Part shown: in pieces, positions 46,890-59,600 of the stretch
How positions within the stretch are numbered: the stretch's first letter is position 1
How the letters are laid out: every line of letters begins with the position of its first letter
Assembly: GCA_013396655.1 (NCBI GenBank)
Contig: WBMV01000271.1
Location: 2,554-66,553, forward strand
Direction: 5' to 3'
Source: Campylorhamphus procurvoides
Lineage: Eukaryota; Chordata; Aves; Passeriformes; Dendrocolaptidae
Length of the DNA: 64,000 nt
The notes under the pieces: generated by a model
Databases searched by the model: none
What the model saw: the letters and a program-made list of their open reading frames with translations, nothing else
Told to the model about the DNA's origin: nothing
Translations under genes and position numbers: made by a program

Positions 46890-47583
46890 AGCTGGAAGTG
46901 CTGCCTGGAGGAGTTGGCTTGCTCAGGTGCCCTCTGTACGCAAGGGATGAGACTCCTATCGTGGCCTTATTTAGAATCTTGCTATGGTAGCAACTGTTTT
47001 AACGTTTATGCAATAAATGTATGCAATCAACATATATTTAAGATGGATTATGGCCCTAAGGAATCTGGCATTAAAGCACTAAGAGGTATACTGTATGTGC
47101 GCTGCTTGGGTATTACTCTGTGCCAGTGTTTCCTTGGAAATCCTATTATGTTGCCTATGTCAGGAAAAGTTAATGTGTTTGTGTAAATAGGCATGTGGTT
47201 TTGTAGCTCCGTGAGTCATGGTTTTTCTGTTATAAGAAATCATGAAAAACAAGATACAACTCTCCAAGTCCACCCTACATTGATAGAACTGAGTTATCTT
47301 TCACAGTTATGTGAATAATAAGAGAGACTCTGTTATTGTGAGTGTATTTAGTGGAGTAGAAACATGCAGACATCCAAGTTAGTGATATTTTTGTCATCTT
47401 TTCCAAGTGAATATCTGTCTATAATCAGTGTTTAATGACTCTTACAAATTACACATCTATTGTGCTATTCTGTAACTGGAATAAGCTTTTCAGTTTTTAT
47501 TTATGTATACTTGAGAGGGTTATAATTGTGTTGTTCCAGCTTACCTAGTACTTTAAGTCCCTTGTTCTCTTTCTTTTAAACAG
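46890..47583 (+). other. 3' part of VPS13C intron 1
   Basis: The stretch between the CpG island and exon 2 is AT-rich. It ends in a pyrimidine-rich tract and AG at 47582-47583. No exon or repeat is recognised in it. Confidence 0.6.
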
Positions 47584-47627
47584 GTAATGTAGCACTTGAC
47601 AATTTACAGATAAAGGAGAATGCATTA
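47584..47627 (+). CDS. VPS13C: VPS13C exon 2 (44 nt)
   Basis: It follows a TTTAAACAG acceptor and ends at GTAAGT. It begins with two bases that complete a Gly codon from exon 1, then encodes NVALDNLQIKENAL. It is the first VPS13C exon visible in the window. Confidence 0.95.
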
Positions 47628-50600
47628 GTAAGTATTCTAATAACTTTAAAATTGTTTTTATGGGTCTAACGACTTAACTTGTAGAATAAAATATTGCTCA
47701 CTATAGCCTCACAGAAGGATACACAGTGTCCTTTTTTACAAGTTTTTGGGTGTAAGTTCTTGGTTAACTGCTTCTAATTTTTCTCGTGTTACTGGAACAG
47801 AGAAAAAAAAGAAGCTCTGATTGAAAAACAGGCAGTAACTTGCATTAAATACCCATATTGTTGTCTGGAAAACCATGACTTGGATGATTTTCATATTCTT
47901 TGATTAAGCTAATGGCCACCTCCATTACTGAGAGAATCTCCCTCCAATATTTAGTGTGTTTTAAACTTCACTAAAGAGAACTGCTGCTCTTCTGTGCATT
48001 GAGAACACCTTGGATCTTTGTATGACCCAGTCATTGTTTCTCTTCATTGTTCTGAAGTTTCACTTGCCCATTTCGTCCATTCTTGGTAACTTTGTGGTAT
48101 TTGAAAACTGTTGCTACAGTTATCTTCATAACTTGGTAGATGAAAGGGAAGGAAGTGTTGGCTACTTTGTACACCCTTTCCTCCTTATGGGGGTTAAGAT
48201 CCTAGCAGTTCTGACTTGGAAAAATGCAAAGTCACTTAAGTGGCTGACCAGAGCTGAGAGCGTACCAAGACAAATTCAGTAACTTAAAACAAGGGGTGTT
48301 TCCAGTGGTTTTACATTTGCAGTGTGTTAGATTTCTGTGCAGCAGTAATTAAAGGAAGGTCAGTATTTCACACCATTTTTAGAGAAGTGGCCTACACCTT
48401 GAAAAAGAAGGGTTTAAAGGAATGTGATATGGTCCAGCTTTTTTTTTTCCCTTTTCTAATTTGCATGTCTGCTGCTGTTTGGATTGTTTTATTTTTTGTT
48501 TGTTTTGGGTTTGGGGTTTTTTTGTGTTTGTTTTTTTCTCTTAAGGTTTTCCACCAGAAAAAAAGTAGCTTTTAATTCCTATATGTGGATACCCGCTAAT
48601 CTTTAAAATATATGGATCTGTTTAATACTTTTTTTAATTTACAGAGTGAACTGGATGTACCTTTTAGAATAAAAGTTGGTCAGATAGGTAAGTTTCAGTT
48701 CTGATGTGAGTATTGAAATGGAAATTTTAATACAGGCTTTAAGGTTTGTCCTGCTCCTGAATCTCTTTTATAAAGCTTTCTTAAGTGTAATTGTTCTCAT
48801 TGCTGAGCTAGCACAGAAATTCAGTGTGCCTGCTGTGGATGTTACCTGGCAAACCCTGTTTGTTTAGCTTTACAGGTTGGTATGAAAAGCATGTCTTAGA
48901 GGTTCTTCTCGGATTCAGGAATGATCAAAGGAGCTGTTTAGAATAGACATGATATGTGTGTCTCTTTCAAGGACGGATTAGGACTATGAAGAATTTAAGT
49001 AAGATTCCTGAAGCTGGCAGCTATGCCAAAGGTTTAGGCACTCTTAGTTAGATTTTTGGTGTTTTTTTTTTTAAATTCCCTTCACTGGTGGTCAGCATTG
49101 CTTTTTCACATGAAAAAAAATTGTTGGAGATGTACATATGCAGCATTTTTCCTTCTACTTCTCAGGGAAGATCACATTCATCCCATTGAGTTGAACTCCA
49201 GTCATGATTTCAGGTTTTGATGTAAAGTGTTTTGACTCAAATTGCAACTTTTTGCTCAAAACTATGGCTTATATTTCCTCTGCATGTGGTTCATCACTTC
49301 AAGGACTTTATAAAATGTTCAGGCCCATATGGTTTCTCCTTACCTTCTAAGGTACATGAGGATATAGGGCTGGTGCTCTTCTGTGCCTCAGGTGTTGTTT
49401 GGACTAAGCACAGGGTAGATTTTTGTTTTGATGTAATTTTGTCTGCTTTGTTTAGATAAACTTACTTTGAAGATTCCTTGGAAGAATCTCTATGGCGAGG
49501 CAGTTGTTGCAACTCTAGAAGGCTTGTATCTTCTGATTGTTCCTGGAGCAAGTATGTAAACTCTTCAGCAACAGTTAAATAATGGGAAAGAAAAATATTT
49601 AAGGGTACCATGGAAATGAGGATGTAATAGCAAGGAGCTCATGTAAGCTACCATTTTTATATTCAGTTCCCTCAGGGAAGTGTCTAGACAAATACTGACA
49701 AGTTAGAAGAAGAAGGGTGGGAGAAAACAGCACCTGTTGCTTTAATGGAGATCCTTGATTGTATCCATTCCAAGTTCAATTCAACGGCCAAGTTTCCTCT
49801 AAAATGTGCTTATCCTGAATCCGGTTTTCTGGCATTGTTTAGAGCTTTGGCTGTTGCATGATATAGTTTATCTGCATTTAACTGACAACAGCTGAAAGCA
49901 GCAATTCTGTTGGTATGGGTTTTAGGGAGAGGGAAGAGGGTCAGAGAACCTGATTAGTTCTCTCTGAAATTGAAACCTCTGGTATGTCTGAGAAAATTTG
50001 CAACTTTCTAGAGTGTCAAATATATGTATAGCAGAACTTAAAAACCTGTGCTATATTGCCACAGACCACAGTTAATGGTCTGAATTTCCACTGAGAGATC
50101 CTCCTGTGTAGTAGTGCTTAATTGTTGCTATGATCCTGTTGTGTCTTACTGTGTAAAATATAATAATTTTGGAGGCTGGATGCAGCATTCAGCAATTAAA
50201 CCTGAAACAGCCTTTGTCCCAATCAAGGTGTTTTGCAATGTGATGTGCATTGCTTGATAGTGCCTTTATGAACTTTGAGAATTAGGGTTAAAGCTGTTCC
50301 ACCTTGGCTTACAGGTGTTAAATATGATGCAGAGAAAGAAGAAAAATACTTGCAAGATAATAAACAAAAGGAATTGGCAAGAATTGAGGAAGCCTTACAG
50401 AAAGCAGCAGAAAAAGGTACTGAGTTATTAATGCAAATCTCCACTGGAATTTGAGAACTTGGGCTGTGCTATGAAAGAAAAGTCCTGATTTGTGATTGAC
50501 TTAATAAATTTTGGTTTTTTCAAGTGTCTAGCTAATCTTACTAGAGTGCTTCGAAAACTTGTTTCCTCTAAAGATTGAAAGAAGTGTTATTTGTTTGTTT

Positions 50601-53600
50601 AAGATTAATTTATGCAGTCAGCTTCCATGGGAAGTGGTAATTTGATAGTCTGGTATATCTTTTTTATTCTTTTTTCCTTAAGGCTCCAGGGGAACAGGAT
50701 CAACAATAGAAATGCATTGCATGAGGCTAATGTTATCTTGCTGTAGGACTTCAGTAATAGATGTTTAATATGTGTTTTAGAGGTGCATGTGAAAGGTTGT
50801 TCTTTGCTGAAAGGAATCTTTAAGGGGAATGGTCAGGCTTGTAAAGTTTTACTGCAGTCGTGCTTTGATTTTGGTTTCTGCTGTCCTTTCATGATGTAAT
50901 GAGTTTGGATTGGTTTGAGAAATGAGACTCTCTTGAGCAGGAAATAATTCATGACACAGGAAAACTATTAAGCATGAATATAGGAAACTTAAGCTTTAGC
51001 TCTAAGTCAAAAAAAATGTTAAGCTCTCAATTAAAAGCTAAAACAATTGTTTAAGTCTAGCTGACCTGATTAGTGGTGGTGGGTTTTTTTTTTTTTCTGT
51101 TGTTTCCTTGTATTGTCATAACAAATACCTTATAAATTAGGCTTGTTTGGACAGAAACCAAGCTCAGAACCAATGACAGGTAGCTACATATGTTGGAGAA
51201 AAAAGTTTGACTGTTTTCATCTGAAGTGAGACTTGTCTGTTGGCTGGTATAAGATGCCTGCAATGCTGGCATAGCATACCTGTAATGCTGAAAGCCATGG
51301 AAAAGTTACTGAAAATTAGATGATGCTTCAAACACTTGGAAAAAGATAGTTTGGGTGTAATCTCTTTGTTTATTTAGTTTTTCAGTTATAGGAGAGTCTA
51401 CTGTCTTTTTCCTGCTTTGCTAGTTTGAGATGTACATTTGCAGTTTCCTTCAAACAGCAATCTGACAACCTGTTTTCAGTGAAGAAATCAGCTTTGCTTT
51501 ATTTCTTGTCTTTATTGTGCCAGAAATGATATGAGAGTGAAGACAACTTCAGTGAGTGAATTTTGCAGCCATTATTTCATACTGGGACAAAGGAATGTTG
51601 GTAGAGGTTTCACCTCAGTTATGTAGCACTTGGATCCTGTAAATGAGCCAGTGTTCTTGGCACAAGAAGCAATGGTATGAAGGGATAATGCAAGAAGATG
51701 AATTTATCCTAATGGGCACTGGTTGAGAGATTCCATTTCTGGAACTTCATATAATTGAGAGAGTCTGTACACCTGTGGGTTTGAAAGGCTTTTGAAAAAA
51801 AAATCATCATACAGAAAATGATACCTCAGTAGCTCTACTCAATGTATAAAGAACAAGAATTAGATTTGGTCATGTTTTGCAGTTATAAACTTTCAGCCTT
51901 GAGAAGGAAAAGCTGGAGAAAATTGGGAAACTTGAGATGTTTTGTTATTTTATGATCATATTTCAGCCGTTTATTTTTCTGGTGCTGTCCTGGAATGTTG
52001 TACTCAGGAGGACTTCTGTAGGTCTTGCACAAGCAAATCCTTTGCGAGATTGAGGAAAGTTAGGGCCCATGTTACCCTACGGGATCATAACATTCTAAGA
52101 AATTCAGCTCCCTGTAGGCTTTTAAGAGCACACAATAGCTGCTGAAAATCTAGGAAATATGTTGAATCGGAAGCTGTCAGGGTTCATGAATTCTCAGCTG
52201 TATTTTCTTTTCTGATGGGTACTCAATTTATAGTAAAGTGTTTAGAATCTTCATTCAGTACTTGTATTTCAGAGTCTCTTAGTATAAATAGTTCTGGGGA
52301 TATTTTCTTTTGACATGCTGTTGAAGTATTGAGCAAAATGGTCATATCACACATATGTGGGCGTAGCATAATGTGATGGGGAAGTGGAAACTACAGACAC
52401 AATCTGATGAAACTGTTTTCTTTTTTCTAAGGAAAAAAAAATAAATCTGTCTGTATCAAACCTCATATGTGGAGACCAGAGCTTGCAAGTCTTGTCTTTT
52501 GCTGGTTATAAGAAAAAATGAAAATTGCGTGGTTTTCCTGTGTAGGTAATCTTTGAAACCAGTTTCCTGAAGTGACTTTGGCTGTCAGATACTCTAATGG
52601 AAATACTAATGTGTAATACAAATTTTGTGAACTTCACATTGTTTTAAACCAAATGCAATTTTTGTTATTTGCTGCCATGTGGATCAAGGTGCTTACTCAC
52701 AAGATTCCTTGTATGGGTTGGAGAGTCTGGTTTACAAGGACACCAAGCCTGGTGGGTATGCATGGTTGGTTACATTTGGACAGGCATGATGAGTGTGCAG
52801 CTGAGATTTTTGAAAGCAGCCAAATGTAGAAATGAGAAAACAATACTTGTTTGATAAACGTCCACATGCTGGTGGGTCGAGAAGTAAGATTTTAATGCAC
52901 TGGATTCAAGTGGAATCTTGCAATGACTAGTCCTCTTTTGTTAGAGTAGCTGTTCAAGATGATTAAAAGACCACTTAGAAAGATTTCCATCAGTCATGCT
53001 GAGCTCAAGAATGCTGACAATATTCTGCTGTAGTCTTACAAGACTTTCTTTAGCTGTTTGTAGAAGAGAGTAATTCCCCTGACTTAATTTGTCTGGGCTG
53101 AAGGCACTGGAAGTTCAGGCTGTCTTGAAACTGTGGACAGACAAAATGAACCACAGCAGATTGAAGGCATTGGTGTGCTTTGCCCTCGTTGTGTTTGTTT
53201 GGATTTCTCTCAGGTTAGGCACGGAAACAGCTTCCTTTGAAAAGGAACTTTGAACAATTTGAGTGTTGTACCTGCTCTATTTTTATCTTCTCTAACCAGA
53301 TTTTCAGGAATTTACACTTAACTAATATTACTTAGTGGGCTTTTATCTTAGCACAGGTTTAGAATGAGCTTGAAAAGACACATTTAGTTTGTCCATAGTA
53401 ATGGATGTGGGTACTCAAGAGGAAAATCACATTGCCTTAGTTTTGTCATATATGGGAGTGAAGGCTTGAGACCTACAAATTTGACAGTAAGATAAGGAAG
53501 CTGTCCTTTTGAAATATCATTTGTAGAGCATTACTTGTACTGTTAAAGAAAGAAAACATTTGTATATGCCATAGTTTCTACTTTTTATTACTTGTGGAGT

Positions 53601-56600
53601 GATCACATTTCCTGCCAGACAGATTGAAATCTTAGCAGGCAATTTCTCCTCTTTTGTTTGAACAGGCCTGCAAATGACATTAGTGTTCCCACATTTGGTA
53701 CAGTGCTACTCGTGCTTCCCTTTGCCTTAGTAGGATACACCCTTCTCATGCCACAGCCTTGTAAAGATAAGCATGCACAGCACTGCTGCTAAATTCTTTT
53801 TCCCCGGAGAGGGGAAAGAAACAATGAACTCACCAAACTGGTTTTCGTTAGAACTGGGGAAATGTACCAGCAATATTTAATTTATGGAACAGTTGTGATT
53901 CTGTGGGTCGTAATTTTTGTGTAAATAATGGAATTTAATTTCATGTAAAGCCTTTAGACTCATCATTTTTGTATGCCTGTTTTGCAGTTACTGGAATTGT
54001 TCTCTCAGGTTGTTTCCATACCAAACTGTTGATTACCATGAGAATCATATTGAAAAGTTCTCTTTGGGTTTCCACATACATTTCAAATATCTTAGCTTGA
54101 AAATTATGCCCCTGTAGGGTAGAAGCCAACTGTGGATTTATATCTTATGCTGTAAGAAGTAGCTGATTGCTTCCTTAAAACATCTGAAATTCTTGAAAAG
54201 CTTTAATGGGACTTTATGAAATCTTTATGCTTTAAGACAAACTAAACTTTCTTGCATGTTTTCTTATGCTTTCTTACATTTCTGCTTTACTAACTTAAAT
54301 TTTACCCTTTTCTCAAAAAATTGCTTGCACTGAAAAAGGACGTAAGCGTAAAAAGTACAAAAAGCATTTTAAGAGACCCTTTAAAGGTCATGATCACTCA
54401 AAAGGTGGGTAACAGTTATGGCTTTTAACTTTGACTTCTTTTTGCTTTCTGTTTGGATTCGTTTTTCATAGTCTTGGCTATCCATGCAGTGAAACCTTTT
54501 TTTCTCCTGTTTGAAAGAGAGGATGTAAATTGGAGTGAGCTCTTTTTTGCTGTTTGTCCATTCTCTGAATCCAGTGAGACTAAGAGAGCCCTTGATTCTT
54601 TCTGCTTGGATAGTTCTGCTTTTTTTTTTTTAAATTAGAATTGTTTTGATTTCTATTAATGGAGAGTGGGAGTTGTGAAAAAAGTATTAATAGGAGGAAA
54701 TTAGTTGCATGTAAAAGTGATACAAGTTTTTGGGTTCTTCTGAGTTCCTGACTAGTTTTTTTTGATTGAAATCAAGTGCTCTCTTGACTAAAATGATGTT
54801 ATATGACACTCAGTAGTGAAGCCTTTTTGTTTTGAAATGGATTTCTTGAGCCTCTCTGCAAGCTTTTAAAAAAATTATGCTATCATTATAGCAAGATGTA
54901 CAAAGTTAGATTCCTGTGGTGTGCAGTATGCATTGCATACCAAAAAAGTTGCTTGGACAGCCATGACTATTCCTTCAGCTTGAGCCATCTGTAGCATTTC
55001 CAACAAAAATGCAAAGCTTTGTAGGCTGATTCATGGCATTCCCTGAAGTAGCCACTTTGGAAGGAGGGTACTGACCAAGTCAGTGTGGCCTGTAAAGGCA
55101 GCTGGAGAGCAACCACCTCTGGCCATGGTGTAGGCAAAGTGTTGAGACACTCGGCCTGAGATAATAATTTTAGTTGTGTAACTATAATGAAATAATGGGG
55201 GATTGTAAATATTATTCCTTCTCTTGGCATGTGTCCATTGGTCTCTGGTGGGGTGCTGAGCTTATGTGGGTGTGCAACTCCTGCTGCCCTCTTGTGCAGT
55301 GTAAGTTCCAGTACACCTGTGTGACAGCAGAGTCTGATTTGGACCTCTCTTATGTGGTCACAGAGTAAGTGCAGTATAGAAGAAATGCAAAATTTCAGAG
55401 TAACTGTTGGTTTTCATTTATCATATCCCAGCTTTTTAACTTTTTCTGGTGGTGTTGTATGGAAGGCTCTAAGGGACTGGTTTCTTGTTTTTGCAAGTCT
55501 CATCCTCACCTGGTTATTTGAGGGTGTTTTGTGATAAATTACACTGTCTTATGTATTTGCTTGTTGAAATCCCTAGTTCATCACTGAGGGACTTAGAAGA
55601 GAAAACATTATACCTTGGAAGGAGTGGGGAGAAATATATTAAACCAGAACTTGCTGTAAGCTAAACTGTTGTGACTGAATCTTACAAGTGTATTTTCTTA
55701 TGGTGGTGTTGTACACAGGCAGCTGACAACACATCTTGAGAATATGGATGTGCAGAAAATGAAAAAAATGCAAATATGTAATCTAAATAAGTGGGAATTT
55801 AAATGTCAAATTAGAGGAAACACTAAATTTGCATTGATATAGGTGTCAGTGTGCTTAAATTCAAGCTACAATTACCACACTGAATGCTGACATTTTAAAA
55901 ATTCTTTTTCTAGATAAACCAAAGGAGGAGAAGAAGGATACTTTCTTAGAAAAGCTTGCAACTCAAGTTATAAAAAATGTGCAAGTCAAAATCACAGGCA
56001 TTCATGTTAAATATGAAGATGATGTAAGTAACTGGAACATATTCCCTTCATTATAAATTGGACTTCAATGCAGTCCTGATTGTCCAGTCCATAGGGAGAA
56101 ACTGTTATCTGCCAGCTTGAAAAAGTTGCTATTGTTTTTTCTGCACCTCTTCAAGTAAAGCTATGACTGAGTGTCAGAAATATGCATATGTGAAATAGAT
56201 ATTCTCCCTTTTCCCTTGCCCAGTGCTGTCTCGCTCACTAAATGTGGATGGTGGCTCTCTCATTTTAGTGTGTGCAGTTGATGTACAGAGTTTTTCAGTG
56301 CCCTGGGTAGAGTCTAGAATGGCAGAAACTGGTGGGTTTGCACATGAGTCTGAAGGCAAGTTGTTGGAAACACTTCATTGATAAATGAGAATGTTCATAT
56401 GAACCAAACTGGTATTATTCTGGTCTGGTTCCAGCTTCCTTTAGGACAATGATAAAGCAGTTTGTGATGTGATAATTGATAAAAGAAAAGCATTGGATAA
56501 TAGAGTATTTCTCAAATCTTTTTTGGGACTGTTTTCAGAGGCACTGAAGTTAAAAAGGTTGGAGGACTGGATGTCATAAAATGATATGGCTGACTGAGAG

Positions 56601-59600
56601 GTGGTGTCCTGTAGATCTAGTTCTTTCCTGTACAAAGGTGTCAAAAGCCAAAAGGAAATTTTCAGTGTGAACTGTAATCCTAAGTCTTTACCCTCCAACC
56701 ATACTAGTTTTGGCCCATCTTAGGGTGTACCAAGGATGTTTCAGCTAGAATAACTAGGCAAAGGAGGGTTCTCATGACAAGTCAGGATTTCAATCAACTT
56801 TAAATCATACAACTGTTTGCAGCAAGAGATGAACTATCTATTATTTCTATTTTTGTAGGTCACAGACCCACAGTGTCCGATTTCCTTGGGAATGACGTTG
56901 GGCGAGCTTAGTTTACTGGTAATGTGTGTGTGAATGCACATTCCTGTGTTCTCAGTTCCCTTGTCTTGGAGCAGCAGAAAGGAAGGATAACATACTAAGG
57001 AGATGCAGTGACAGCATGCACACAGCTGGAAGCCCAGAGAGTCTCTTTTTCCTGCAAATGTTGCTTGCAGTTTGGGCAGGCAGAGGGAAGAGGATTGAGG
57101 GATGTCACGCTTTTCCAGACTAGTGATTTATTTGAACGATCCCAGTGATCTTTGAAACTGAATGTGCTTCCTTTCATAGGGCAGGTTATTTCCAGACCAT
57201 ATAAACTGGGGCAAGCATCACATCAGGATGATTAAGAATGTAGTATTATGCCAGGCCTTTTGAGAAATGGGGAGACAAAATTTCAGCTAACCTATTTGCC
57301 TTAGTTGTTATTGGTTTTTATGGGTAGGATAAGGAGTTGAGTATCAGAATATGCTGACAAATCTTTCCATGTTATTTTCGCTCATGTGTATGCAGCCTAG
57401 AGAAGCTGGCATTTGTGATTACATAGCACCCAAGTGATGCATTTTTGGCTTTAAAGTATAGGATAAAACCACAAATGTATTAACTAAGATGAACAAAATT
57501 ACTTCTATCACTTTGAACTTTTAGACAACAAATGAGAACTGGAAACCTTCTATTCTGAATGAAGCTGCAAAAATAATATACAAGGTAATGTGTTTTGGGT
57601 TTTTTTTCTACACAAGTGAAGAAAGCAACTGATCTTGAGAGTAATCATCTGGGGTTCTAAGAAAAGTCGGAGAAGTAGTTTACTTTGTGAATTCTTCTAT
57701 ATATCTTTATTTTGTTGTATGTTTAAACAGAAGTTATGTGAGCCATAACTTTAAACTCCACAGTTAAAGTAATTTCCCTTAAATGTTCCCTTCATTCGAG
57801 GCATTATACAGCAAGTCTGCATGGAAACTGTGATTTCAAAGAGGTGGTCAGATTGCCCTTTCCTGCCCTAGTTTGTATTCCTAATGTATTTGGGATGCTG
57901 GTGGCTAAGCAGTCTCTGCTCTCCCTGCCCAACCTCTCCAACCATCCCCACCGAGCCTGTCCTCAAAGAAGTATGCAGAGATCTAAGGACAATATAATAA
58001 GAATTTAATAGCCTTGACTTCTTTATTAAGCAGAGTATGATTTTTGTGCACCCTGTAATCCAGAGTCATGTTTAAGAGGTGTGCATGAACTCATGCTTTA
58101 AGAACTTGCTTTTTAGCAATTCAATTTTCATTTCAAAATAGTATTGTACAATTAAATACATCTCAGTGCTAATGGTGGATTTGTTTTCTAGTCTGCTTTC
58201 CTTTGTTTTCTGTTTTCACAAATGGGTAAGTGCATGGAGTGAGCTGAATACAGAGTATGCAATCTGTTGCATGTTTTCTTTCCTGTGCAGCTCTTGTGCC
58301 TAGACAGCCTCAGTGCTTACTGGAACATACACAGCAAGATGTATTATCATGGCTCCCGGGAACAGATCCTGGTAATGTAGTACAAAATGCATTTAACAGA
58401 ACTGTAATTCTATTGCTCTTGTAGCATTCAAAACTACTGCATACTGATTTCTACCCCACTCCTCACTCTTATGGGCAACTGCAAATTCATTGCTCTGTTG
58501 ACAGTTTGTTATCAACTCCTGTAGGCTTTAGAAATACCTCTTTGACCCATTTTGTTTATAAAGGTTACCCAGGTGCTCTCTGTCTCCTTGTACAATACTA
58601 CCTTTTTACTTTTTTCTTTCATGCTCATCTTTTACAGATATCTTTGTTTTTGTTTTAATTTGCCCTTAACAAAATCTGTACTTACCCTGGTGAACTTGGT
58701 TCTAACATGGAAGGTTGAATCAAACCTGTGAAGTGCTTAAAACTATCCAGTTGTGTAACAATAGCCAAGTTACTTTAACATTACCTGTCTGTGGATGTTC
58801 TCCTCTTTCTCTGTATGCCAGTCTGAAGTGAAATGTAAACACAAACTGAAACACAGCATGGATTGACAGCAGCAGAAACTTTACTGCTTCGAATGTGTTA
58901 TGCCAGCACTGCTGGAAAGATATTTTGTGACTCAGTCCCTGCTGGGCCTGTGTATCGATGGCTTTGTGGGTTCACCTGCTGCTCTTTGGCAGCTCAGATA
59001 CCAGCCCTTCTCCAGGAGACTTCCCTTTGCTATCTACTAAACTGCAAGTGAAGTTGCTGGTGGAGCTTTGTGCAACTTAAGTTTTGTGCATCAGGAAGTA
59101 CCACTTCCTCTTCCACCATGAAACAAGCTTTTTATAGTTTCTTTCTGAAAGAATTGGAAGTCCTGCCCTCCAGGACTGTACAACGGAGCTACCTGTCCCC
59201 AAAGCCTGTGGCATGTCCTGCATCTAAACTTGCTGTGAGTGCCAGGACAGAGTAATTCCAGTGTAGCAAACAGCATCCAGTGTTTGGCCACCTGTTAACT
59301 TGAAGCAACTCACCACTTGGAGATTTCCCACTTTTTGAGAAGCCTGGAAGTTCTGGTGCTGTAAACTGGCATCACTTGGTGTACAGGCATCATCCCCATG
59401 GTTTGGATTTTGCATCTTTTGACTGCTTCGTGATTTCTGTTAGTTTGCCAGTTGTGATTAGTCCTCTTTGTGCTCTTGTTCCTAAAAGGTGAGACAGAAC
59501 AGGAATGAGCTCAGAACACAGAATGTAACTTGTCGTGGGCATGGGATTGCTTCTCACACTTCAGTCCTTTCTGCTTTAGAATTTTAAAAGCAAGTCAGGA

